Shown here piece after piece: positions 24,242-31,956 of a stretch of 64,000 bases of DNA. Source of the DNA: Streptomyces violaceusniger Tu 4113 (lineage in GTDB: Bacteria > Actinomycetota > Actinomycetes > Streptomycetales > Streptomycetaceae); assembly GCF_000147815.2 (NCBI RefSeq), contig NC_015957.1, forward strand, positions 2,604,001-2,668,000, in the 5' to 3' direction. The position numbers and the translations under genes are program-made. A model generated the notes under the pieces. It ran no database searches. It was not told where the DNA came from and worked only from the letters and a program-made list of their open reading frames with translations. Numbering within the stretch: position 1 is the stretch's first letter; each line of letters begins with the position of its first letter.

Positions 24242-27043
24242 TCATGGTTTCAGGGCTCGCAGCTTGTCCCGGAGCTGCTTGGCGTCATCCTCGCGATGCT
24301 GTACTCGGTAGAGATCGGTCGCCTGCTGCCAGCTTTGACCGGCTTGGTCGTGTTGGCCGAGGGCATGGTGGACGTCGCCTATGTGGGCCAGGGTGTTGGC
24401 TTCCTCGTAGGCGTGGCCGATCTCCCGTAGCAGTGCCAGTGCGTGCTGGAAGCGGGTCAGGGCCAGAGTGTGCTGCCCATTCTGGTGGGCCAGGCGGCCC
24501 AGCGTGCCAAGGACGTCTGCCTCGCCGTCCCGTTCCTGGTGACGGCGGAACAGGTCGAGCGAGGTCTCGCCATGGACGCGGGCCTCCTCGTATTGGCCCA
24601 GCCGGGCACAATACAGGGAAACCTGGTTGTGCGCCTGGGCCTCCCAGACCGGCTTTTCCAATGTCTGGAGAAGAGCGAGGGCGTCGCGGGAGTGTTCAAG
24701 CGCCTGCTCATGGTTCTCCTGGCGCTCCCAGGCATAGGCGAGCACCAGGAGAGTATGGACCGTCTGGTCTACGTCCTCGTAGGTCTTGCTCAGGGACAAG
24801 GCCTGGTGAAGGTGGTCCAGTGCCTCATCGTGCAGGTCGGACCTGATGCAGGCGATGCCCAGGTTGCGACGGGCGAAGATCTCCGCCTCCGAGTCGCCGA
24901 GTTTCCGGGTTGCCTCCAACCCCCTTCTCCAGGCGGCGAGTTGGGCCTGCAGATGGCCGTTGCGGCGGTGAAAGGTGTCCAGTACCCACGCCATCCGCCA
25001 CACCACGTCGTACCAGCCTGAGTCGGCAGCCAATCGCTGGGTTGCCAGCAACCCGGCGTGCTGGGTCTCTAGCCAGGCCATTGCCTCCGCCTGATCCACC
25101 GGTGCCAGCGGCCGGCAGTCGGCGGACGGCTCAGGGAATTCGATTCTTGTGCGATGCGGGTGCATTAGCTGTTCGGCTTCGCGGGCTGTGTGGAGGTAGA
25201 AATCGGCCAGCCGCCGCAGCGCGACGTTGCGTTCTTGCTGTCGGTCGGTCCGGTGAGCCTGCTCCGCCGCGTACAGGCGCAGCAGGTCGTGCAGGCGATA
25301 CCGGCCGGGTGCGAACTGCTGAACGAGGTGTGCGTTCTCCAGTTCCCGCAGCGCCGCACGTACGGCGGTGACAGGACGGGCGACGAGGCTGGCGCCGGCG
25401 GCTGGCCCGATCTCCGGCCCCGGGGCCAGTCCAACGAGCCGGAATACCTCCGCCGCCCCGACGGTCAGGGCGCGGTACGACACAGTGAAGGCTGATCGCA
25501 CATTGGCCGTCAGGTCACCCGCGTCCAGGCCGTCCAGCCGCGCCGACTCGTCCTGGAGCTCCTCAGCCAGCGCTGTCAGCGGGAAATCCGGATGAGCCGC
25601 AGCGCGGGCTCCCACCACACTGATCGCCAGCGGCAACCCCGAGCAGTGCTCCAGCAAGGCGGCGACGGCTTCCGGTTCGGCCCCTACCCGGTCCTCCCCC
25701 AGGTGGCGGCCCATCAGCTCCCGTGCTTCGGTGTCGGTCAGCACGTCGAGCGTCAGCATCCGGGCCCCGTGGGCGCTTGCCAGCCCGGCCAGCCGTCGGC
25801 GGCTGGTGACCAGCACCGCGCAGGTGGCGCTGCCTGGCAGGAGCGCGGCCGCCTGCTCGGCGTCGGCGGCGTTGTCCAGCACGATAAGCATTCGTTTGCC
25901 CTGGACCAGGCTCCGGTACAGTCCAATCTGAGCCTGCACGTCCCCGGGCACGGCGCCGGAATCCACTCCCAGCGCGTCGAGGAACCCGCGTACCGCCGCG
26001 GCCGGTGTGACAGGGCCTCCCGAGGGATCGAAACCGTGCAGATCGACGTATAGTTGCCCGCCCGGGAACCGGTCGATGTTCTGGTGCGCCCAGTGCAGGG
26101 CCAGCCAGGTCTTTCCGATCCCACCGCTGCCGCCGATCGCGGAGATCACTACGGTCCCGCCAGGCTCACCCACCGAGTCCAACGCCTTGGTGAGCTCCGC
26201 GAACTGGTGCTCCCGGCCGGTGAACCAGCGCGGTCGGCCGGGAAGCTGGCGGGGCACCGGGGCACCCGCCCCGGTGCGGGGGGCGGGCTCTGGCTTCGGG
26301 AGGGTCAGGGCCGCGTCGGCGGTGAGGATCTGCTGGTGTAACTGCTGCAGTGGCTGCCCGGGGTCGGTGCCCAGTTCCCCCGCCAACCGCCGCCGCAGAT
26401 CCTGGTAGCAGGTTAGGGCGTCTGCGGCCCGTCCACTGCGGTACAGGGCGAGCATGAACTGACCGGCCAGTCGCTCGTCCAGCGGGTGCTGCCCGGCGCG
26501 GGCGGTGAGCTCGGGCAGCAACTCGCCGTGCAGCCCGCTCCGTAATCGGATGTCGGCGCTATCCAGTTCGGCCGACAGCCGTTCCCGCTCAAGGGCTTGG
26601 CGCAGATCGCAGAACCACGGGGTATCCACGGTGGCGAACGGCTCCCCACGCCACAGCCCCAGCGCCCGTCCCATCAGCGCCGCCGCCTGCTCGTCGCCGA
26701 CCGTCCGGGCCTTCGCGACCAGGTCCCGGAACCGGTGGAGGTCCACGGCTGCCGCGTCCACCTCCAGGACATAGCCGCCGGGCTGCCGCGTGATCCGCAC
26801 CTCCTCCGCTGCGGCCTCCAGCGTCTGGCGCAGACGGGACAGATAACCGTACAGCGTTCCCCTGACCCGCTGCGGCGCCCGGCCTGCCCACACCCGGTCG
26901 ATGAGCTCGTCGACCGATATCACCCGGTTGGCATCCACGAGCAAAACGGCCAGCACACACCGCTGCCGAAGGTGTCCCACATCCGCCGCACGGCCATCGA
27001 CGCGCACCTCAATTGTGCCGAGTAAGCCGAACTCCACCGCCAT
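24242..27043 (-). CDS. AfsR/SARP-type regulator with BTAD, NB-ARC and TPR domains
   Basis: 933 residues. The N-terminal OmpR-like winged helix (VEFGLLGTIEVRVDGRAADV; LRQRCVLAVLLVDANRVIS) and the bacterial transcriptional activation domain (VDLHRFRDLVAKAR, YRSGRAADALTCYQDLRRRL) fill about 1-250. The NB-ARC ATPase has a P-loop in GGSGGIGKTWLALHW and LIVLDNAADAEQAAALLPGS. TPRs (ALDHLHQALSLSKTYED, ALTRFQHALALLREIGHAYE) fill about 650-930. Such proteins activate secondary-metabolite or secreted-product genes by binding 11-bp-spaced direct repeats. ATG 27043 is preferred; an in-frame ATG at 27112 adds 23 unusual residues. It is transposon cargo, divergent from the small secreted protein. Confidence 0.93.
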   Translation of the reverse strand: MAVEFGLLGTIEVRVDGRAADVGHLRQRCVLAVLLVDANRVISVDELIDRVWAGRAPQRVRGTLYGYLSRLRQTLEAAAEEVRITRQPGGYVLEVDAAAVDLHRFRDLVAKARTVGDEQAAALMGRALGLWRGEPFATVDTPWFCDLRQALERERLSAELDSADIRLRSGLHGELLPELTARAGQHPLDERLAGQFMLALYRSGRAADALTCYQDLRRRLAGELGTDPGQPLQQLHQQILTADAALTLPKPEPAPRTGAGAPVPRQLPGRPRWFTGREHQFAELTKALDSVGEPGGTVVISAIGGSGGIGKTWLALHWAHQNIDRFPGGQLYVDLHGFDPSGGPVTPAAAVRGFLDALGVDSGAVPGDVQAQIGLYRSLVQGKRMLIVLDNAADAEQAAALLPGSATCAVLVTSRRRLAGLASAHGARMLTLDVLTDTEARELMGRHLGEDRVGAEPEAVAALLEHCSGLPLAISVVGARAAAHPDFPLTALAEELQDESARLDGLDAGDLTANVRSAFTVSYRALTVGAAEVFRLVGLAPGPEIGPAAGASLVARPVTAVRAALRELENAHLVQQFAPGRYRLHDLLRLYAAEQAHRTDRQQERNVALRRLADFYLHTAREAEQLMHPHRTRIEFPEPSADCRPLAPVDQAEAMAWLETQHAGLLATQRLAADSGWYDVVWRMAWVLDTFHRRNGHLQAQLAAWRRGLEATRKLGDSEAEIFARRNLGIACIRSDLHDEALDHLHQALSLSKTYEDVDQTVHTLLVLAYAWERQENHEQALEHSRDALALLQTLEKPVWEAQAHNQVSLYCARLGQYEEARVHGETSLDLFRRHQERDGEADVLGTLGRLAHQNGQHTLALTRFQHALALLREIGHAYEEANTLAHIGDVHHALGQHDQAGQSWQQATDLYRVQHREDDAKQLRDKLRALKP

Positions 27044-27099
27044 CCCGACCACCCCCTCGGCCGGAACCCTAGCCCCGGGACAACCGCCCCCACCAGCCG

Positions 27100-27117
27100 A
27101 TTCAAGGTTCATCCAAG
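27100..27117 (+). promoter_or_regulatory. Candidate SARP box: 11-bp-period direct repeat
   Basis: ATTCAAG (27100-27106) and ATCCAAG (27111-27117) differ by one base and are separated by 4. Eight bases later comes GATACC, a possible -10 element. That spacing is the published architecture for SARP activators. The site lies between the SARP gene and the secreted-protein gene and points at the latter. Confidence 0.45.
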
Positions 27118-27185
27118 AATCGTCCGATACCCGTCGAACACAGTGATGTCAGTTCCAACCGTCTCCAACAAATAGGGAGAAAACG

Positions 27186-27509
27186 ATGCGACTGCGTCAC
27201 GCACTTGCAAGTGCAGGGCTCGGAACCGCCGTGGCCGTCGGCACGATGGTCGTGCCCGCACAGGCCGCCTCGACGACAACCACAGCGGTGCGCTCCCCCG
27301 CGGCAGCGTGCACGGAGTGGTTCGACAATGCTGGCAGCGGCGGCGCTGAGCGATTCCACGTGCAGTGCCCCGGGTACTACGTGACGGTCTCGGTCACCTG
27401 CAGCTCCGGCTCGCCCATCAACGGACCGAAGCGGTGGGAGTACCAGAAGGCGGAATGCCGCAACGGTGCGTACATCACCAGCGGTAGCTACCGGGCGACT
27501 AGGACCTGA
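27186..27509 (+). CDS. Small secreted cysteine-containing protein
   Basis: 107 residues. The signal peptide is about residues 1-27 (LASAGLGTAVAVGTMVVPAQ then AAS). The mature part of about 80 residues has four cysteines (C42, C61, C71, C91), enough for two disulfides, and aromatic residues typical of a small beta-rich secreted protein. The family is not recognised. GGGAGA lies 5 bases before the ATG. It is followed by a strong terminator, so it is a single-gene transcript. The divergent SARP gene and the repeat between them suggest SARP control. It could be an inhibitor, a toxin or a surface-active protein; nothing decides. Confidence 0.85.
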   Translation: MRLRHALASAGLGTAVAVGTMVVPAQAASTTTTAVRSPAAACTEWFDNAGSGGAERFHVQCPGYYVTVSVTCSSGSPINGPKRWEYQKAECRNGAYITSGSYRATRT

Positions 27510-27557
27510 GGCGGAAACGCGTTCAGCACGAACCAGGGCCATTCTCAGACCGCAACA

Positions 27558-27595
27558 GGCCGACCGGGCGGTTTCTCCCCCGGTCGGCCGGTTTT
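27558..27595 (+). terminator. Rho-independent terminator after the secreted-protein gene
   Basis: Perfect 11-bp arms GGCCGACCGGG and CCCGGTCGGCC with a 10-base loop, followed by GGTTTT. Confidence 0.88.
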
Positions 27596-27664
27596 GTGCG
27601 ACATTCCGTGAATTCGTGCTTGTGCAGCACCAGCGGCCAGGGGTAACCGGGGCGAGGACTCCGG

Positions 27665-28330
27665 GTGAGCGAGATCGATCCGTACGACGAGCTGAAGAAG
27701 CAGATGGCCGAGGCGGAGGAGCGGTTCGCCTCCGAGGTCGACGGCGCGACGATGACGGTGTCCACCGGCACCTGTCGTTCCGGTTCCCGAAGGCGTCCTG
27801 GGGGCCGTGCGAGGTGGTCACCTGGCCCGGCGTACTGACCCTGCGTGGCGGCCTGGGCTGCTGGTCGTTCACCCGCGTTGAGGACATGTTCGAGTTCTTC
27901 CGGCCCAGCCGGAACGTGACCCGCGTCAACCCGACGTACTGGGCGCAGAAGCTGGTTCCGGGCTCCGGCAGCGAGGTCAAGGAGTACGCCGAGGACCGCG
28001 CCCGCGTCTATGTGCGGCAGGCCGTGGCCGAGGCGGTGAAGCGGCACGAGCACATCCGAGCCGAGGACGCCGAGGAATGGCTGTGGTCGGACTACGCTGG
28101 GCTGAGTTCGACACCGAGGCGGCTCTGATGCGCACGCTGGGCCGTTTCGAGGACCGCGTTGACGCCGACCGGCCCCTTGGGGACTCCCTGGAGGAGTTCA
28201 CGGCCTCCGAGTTCCACTTCCCCGTGCGCGACTGGGACCTGTACCGCTACAACGACTGGTTCCTGCTCTCCTGCGTGGTGCTGCCCTGGCCGTCGAGCAG
28301 TTTGACGCTGCCCTGGTCCCCGTCGGCTGA
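27665..28330 (+). pseudogene. Decayed actinobacterial phage/plasmid-type hypothetical gene, at least three frameshifts
   Basis: Pieces in successive frames form one protein of about 220 residues: SEIDPYDELKKQMAEAEERF, then HRHLSFRFPKASWGPCEVVT and GGLGCWSFTRVEDMFEFFRP, then WAEFDTEAALMRTLGRFEDR and DWDLYRYNDWFLLSCVVLPW, then AVEQFDAALVPVG and TGA at 28328. I recall the same layout (MTV strand, FSRLTDMFEFFR block, late DYDWWFLW block) from a hypothetical family common in actinophages and plasmids; its function is unknown. Each step moves the frame by one base in the same sense. The start GTG 27665 follows GAGGACTCCGG. Confidence 0.75.
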
Positions 28331-28333
28331 GGT

Positions 28334-31300
28334 TCAGACCAGGCTGCCCTCCTCTTCCTCGTCCTCGGGGATCGGGGCGTCCGGGTCGCGCAGCGGGCGC
28401 AGGATGCCCCCGGCCGGGGTGGATGGGGTGAAGCTGTAGCGGCCCAGCACGTTGAGGTTCTTGTGCTTGAGCGGGGACAGCCGTGCGATGTCGTCGTCGC
28501 TGATCTCGTGTCCCTCGGCGCGGAGCTGGGCGACGGCGGCGTCGATGTAGCGGGTGGTCCACAGGACGACGGCGTTCAGGACCAGGCCGAGCGAGCCGAG
28601 CTGGTCCTCCATGCCGTCGCGGTACGCCTGGTGGATGGTGCCCTTCTTGCCGTGGCAGATGTCCCGGGCGAGGCTGTGGCGGGACTCCTGCACGCTGAGC
28701 TGCTTGCCCATCTGACGGCGGTAGGTGTCGTCGACGGGGTCGACGACCTGCAGCAGGTGCAGGGTCTTGGCGACGCGTCCGTATTCGGCGAACGCCTGCC
28801 CCAGCGGGGCCGGCTTGCTTGCGCTGCCGAACATCCGCAGCAGGTCGTACGCGCGGACCTGGTTGGTGACCAGGGAACCGGCCACGCGGAGCATGTCCTC
28901 CCAGTGCTGGATGACCTTGTTCAGGTTCACCTTGTTCTTCGCCAGGTCCTCCAAAACTCCGTACTCGCCGGTCTCGACGCCGGGCATCTCCGCGCGCCAG
29001 AACCGCTGGTCGTCCAGGTCACGGAAGCGCGGGGAGAAGTTGTATCCCAGGATCTTGAACAGGCCGAACACCATGTCGGAGTAGGAGGCGTTGTCGGTGG
29101 CGACCATCTCCGGCTTCACCCCGCCATCCAGGTTCAGCAGGGCGTCCAGGATGTGCAGGGAGTCGCGCGGCGTGCCGGGCACCACCATCTGCCCGATGCC
29201 CGCGACCTGGTCATTCACTGCGTTCAGCCAGGTGATCCCGCGCTTGAATCCGAAGTACTTCGGATTCGGTGCGGCGTTGATGGTGCGGACCGGGACGACG
29301 AACCGCAGTCCGTCCACCGAGGCGAGCAGCCCGTTGCCCCAGTGCGCAACGACGGGCACCTCTGCCTGGGCGGCGATCAGCGTGGCGTTGGCCTCGGCGA
29401 TGGTGTCGGCGCGTAGGTAGTACTGGTCGACGTGGGAGAGCCGCGAGCGGGTCAGGGCCACGTTGCTCGGGTTGATGACCGGGGTGAGCCCGATGTTGCA
29501 GCTCTCGCTCACCAGCAGCGCCACCACCGAGGTGGCCAGGTCCTCCATGCGGGTCTTGCCGTCGCCCAGGTGCACGAACGCGTCCAGGAACCCGGTCCAG
29601 GAGTGCACCTCGAACAGCAGGTCCGGCAGCTCGACCTTGGGCAGCATCCGTTCCACCCGCCGGCGCAGCCAGCGCAGCGACTTGGGCTCGCCCAGCGCCC
29701 CGAGCTTGTCGACGTTCAGCTTCGCGCGGCCCCCGCCTTCGGGGAACTCGATGGACACCTTCGCTTCCGCGCCGGCCTCTTCGAGGCGGTCGCCCATCTG
29801 CTTCCACGCGGCGTCCAGCACCCGCACCAGGTCGGTGAGGTGCTCGGTGACGGGCATGTCCAGGCTCAGGCCCGCCAGAACGTCCTCCCGTACGGCTGCC
29901 CAGGGCTTGCCGTCCAGCAGACGGGCGCGCGGGTTGGAGTAGCGGTGTGACGGGGAGGCGAAGATGTTGCGGCCCATCAACGCCCGGTACAGCTGCTCCA
30001 GCACGCACACCACATAGGCGTCGCGGTCGACCGCGCCCTGCGGCAGGTCCTTATTCGCGTACACCGCCTTGCGCCAGTACGGCGGCACCACCTTCTCGTC
30101 GACTTCCCGCTTCAGCAGCGGCTTCTCGCCCACGCGGCGCCGGGAGAGGGCGGGCAGGCACCTGACCGCGGCCAGGATGCGCTTGCCGGCCGGGGCCGCG
30201 CCGAGCATCTTCGTGTCACCCAGCAGCGACAGGAACGGCTTGACGGTGTTGTAGCGCAGCGCCAGCGCCTCGCGTATCGCGATCTCCGCCGAGTCGTCGT
30301 CCTCCGGAACAAGGCTGGCCACCAGCGTGGCCGCGCTCCACAGCTGGGCCCTCGGCGCGACCTCCTCCAGGGCCCGCCACATCGCGTCCGCGTCCATGGC
30401 GCCGCCGGTCTGCGCGAGGTGCTCCAGCTCCTCCATGACCACCTTGGAGATGCGGGCCGTGATGCGCGACGCCCTCTCCAGCTGCGGCAGGGTGGAGAGT
30501 CGTTCCTTGTCGGTACGCCTCTTCGCGGTACTGATCAGGCGCGTGGCCATCAGCACCGAGAACAGGTCCAATGCCTCGTCGATCGCCTTGGCTTCCAGGT
30601 GCCGCATCACCGCGGTGAGCATCGCCGTGCGCTTGGGATCACTCGCCCGCTCCAGCGTCGCCGCCTTCGACCCCAGGCCGTACCGGGCCAAAGCGGCCAG
30701 CCGGTTCGGCGGCAGCTTGTCCAGCTTGAGGCGGCCCAGGCGATACACCGCGATCTCGTCCACCCGCTGCAGGGCACCCTTCATCGCCGTACCTGTCGTC
30801 CTCGTCGGCGGCCGGCGCAACTCCTCCAGGTACGAAAACCGCTTCCCCTCCGGCACCACCAGCAGTCCTGCCAGGTCCCCGGGCAGGGACTTGTCCGCGC
30901 GGAACGTCGCCTTGGCCACCGTCGCGTGCAGCCGCTTGTCCGCGATCTGGCGGACCTCGGACACCTGCCGCGCGAGCACCGACACCCCGGGCAGCAGCAC
31001 CCGGTTCTTCCGCAGCCAGCCCACCGCGTGATCGAACAGCGCCTTCGGGCCCTCCGCATGCGCTGTCCACGCCCGCCCATGCAGGAACGTACGGAACCTC
31101 CGCGACCACTGCGGGTCCTCGTACTCGTGGTACTCGTAGACGTCCCGGATCTCCCACGAGTGCTCATATGTCGTCGGCTGCCGCTCGGTGTACCGCTTGA
31201 CCGCCGAGACGTCCTCGATGCCAAGCTGCCCTGCGATGTGCTCGATGACCACCCACGGCACATCGAGCGGATCGTCCGTCAGGAACCGGCCGATGTAGCG

Positions 31301-31477
31301 CACCGTGCACATCTGCAGCGCGAACCCAAGCCGGTTGTGATCCCCGCGCCGCTTCGCGATCAGCTTCCGATCCTCGTCGTCGAGGTAGAAGAACCGCTCC
31401 AGCTCCGGGCGCGTCGGCTCCTCATTGAACTTCCCGTACGACGCGGCCTGTTCGTCGGTCAAAAACTCCACTGGCAT
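28334..31477 (-). CDS. tnpA: Tn3-family transposase TnpA
   Basis: 1047 residues, full length for the family, with no stop or shift. The N-terminal DNA-binding half opens VEFLTDEQAASYGKFNEEPT. The DDE catalytic core is in the C-terminal half: Asp722 in VDGLRFVVPVR, Asp795 in ATDNASYSDMVFGLF, with the acidic third residue expected after the GYNFSPRFRDL block. The LDGGVKPEMV and WEDMLRVAGSL stretches are also typical. It binds the 38-bp ends and carries out replicative transposition, leaving a cointegrate. It starts 82 bp inside the right end. It appears functional, unlike the resolvase. Confidence 0.97.
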   Translation of the reverse strand: MPVEFLTDEQAASYGKFNEEPTRPELERFFYLDDEDRKLIAKRRGDHNRLGFALQMCTVRYIGRFLTDDPLDVPWVVIEHIAGQLGIEDVSAVKRYTERQPTTYEHSWEIRDVYEYHEYEDPQWSRRFRTFLHGRAWTAHAEGPKALFDHAVGWLRKNRVLLPGVSVLARQVSEVRQIADKRLHATVAKATFRADKSLPGDLAGLLVVPEGKRFSYLEELRRPPTRTTGTAMKGALQRVDEIAVYRLGRLKLDKLPPNRLAALARYGLGSKAATLERASDPKRTAMLTAVMRHLEAKAIDEALDLFSVLMATRLISTAKRRTDKERLSTLPQLERASRITARISKVVMEELEHLAQTGGAMDADAMWRALEEVAPRAQLWSAATLVASLVPEDDDSAEIAIREALALRYNTVKPFLSLLGDTKMLGAAPAGKRILAAVRCLPALSRRRVGEKPLLKREVDEKVVPPYWRKAVYANKDLPQGAVDRDAYVVCVLEQLYRALMGRNIFASPSHRYSNPRARLLDGKPWAAVREDVLAGLSLDMPVTEHLTDLVRVLDAAWKQMGDRLEEAGAEAKVSIEFPEGGGRAKLNVDKLGALGEPKSLRWLRRRVERMLPKVELPDLLFEVHSWTGFLDAFVHLGDGKTRMEDLATSVVALLVSESCNIGLTPVINPSNVALTRSRLSHVDQYYLRADTIAEANATLIAAQAEVPVVAHWGNGLLASVDGLRFVVPVRTINAAPNPKYFGFKRGITWLNAVNDQVAGIGQMVVPGTPRDSLHILDALLNLDGGVKPEMVATDNASYSDMVFGLFKILGYNFSPRFRDLDDQRFWRAEMPGVETGEYGVLEDLAKNKVNLNKVIQHWEDMLRVAGSLVTNQVRAYDLLRMFGSASKPAPLGQAFAEYGRVAKTLHLLQVVDPVDDTYRRQMGKQLSVQESRHSLARDICHGKKGTIHQAYRDGMEDQLGSLGLVLNAVVLWTTRYIDAAVAQLRAEGHEISDDDIARLSPLKHKNLNVLGRYSFTPSTPAGGILRPLRDPDAPIPEDEEEEGSLV

Positions 31478-31558
31478 GGCGCGTGACCGTACGCGGGCGG
31501 GCGTCGCCGTGCCGCCAACTTCACCGAACCGGAACCGACCCCTCAGACAAGATCAACT

Positions 31559-31596
31559 GCTTAGCGTTAATGGCTGTACCGCTGCTACTCAACCCC
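31559..31596 (-). repeat. Tn3 terminal inverted repeat, right (IRR)
   Basis: 38 bases, exact reverse complement of 16349-16386, beginning GCTTAGCGTTAATGG and ending ACTCAACCCC on the plus strand. The flanking direct repeat GGTCATC follows at 31597-31603. Confidence 0.95.
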
Positions 31597-31908
31597 GGTC
31601 ATCCGCTCCCGCTCCGCCCGCAGCTCGCCCAGCAGATCCGGGCAGGTGGGCACGAGGTGCTCACCGCCGTCGTCGCGGAGGCAGGGCAGGACCTGGGAGA
31701 TGGTCGCCGTCGAGAGCCCGGCCGCCAGCAGCGCGCGGATGCGCCGCACCACTGCCACATCGGACGCGCGGTATGCGCGATAGCCGCTGGGCAGCCGCTC
31801 GGGCTGGAGGAGGCCCTGCTGTTCGTAGTAGCGCAGCAGCCGCTCGCTCACCCCGGTACGGCGGGACAGCTCGCCGATCCGCATGGGCCCTCCTCCGCAC
31901 GCCCTCAC
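31597..31908 (-). pseudogene. merR regulator, first 104 codons (split by the transposon)
   Basis: MerR winged helix: MRIGELSRRTGVSERLLRYY, EQQGLLQPERLPSGYRAYRA, then VVRRIRALLAAGLSTATISQ. The coding part up to ERERMT is native; it then enters the transposon end and stops after GVE. The missing 25 residues are at 16264-16341. The DNA-binding domain is still encoded but the dimerisation helix is cut short, so the regulator is probably inactive or unstable. The ligand class is not clear (no cysteine cluster as in metal sensors). Confidence 0.9.
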
Positions 31909-31956
31909 TCCCGGAACTCTCTTCAGGCCCCGAAACTCTCCAACGGATGTCAGGGT

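Larger units (their letters stand above)
16349..31596. mobile_element. Tn3-family transposon, 15.2 kb, inserted in merR and itself carrying a nested element
   Basis: The ends are perfect 38-bp inverted repeats starting GGGGTTGAG. Inside are tnpA (28334-31477) and a split resolvase gene tnpR (16450-17032 plus 23970-23989). The flanks share GGTCATC. If the ends are counted as CGGGG (39 bp), the duplication is GTCAT, the 5 bp expected for Tn3-family elements. Cargo: a SARP regulator, a small secreted protein, a decayed phage/plasmid-type gene, and the nested recombinase element. tnpA and tnpR both read leftward, with res between them on the tnpR side. Confidence 0.93.

Noticed and set aside
16349..31596. 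Antibiotic or mercury resistance transposon
   Set aside because: No resistance determinant is recognisable inside; the cargo is a SARP gene, a small secreted protein and a hydrolase.
16342..31603. A true 7-bp target duplication for the Tn3 element
   Set aside because: Counting the outer C/G as part of the ends gives 39-bp repeats and a 5-bp duplication GTCAT, the family norm; both readings rebuild the same target.
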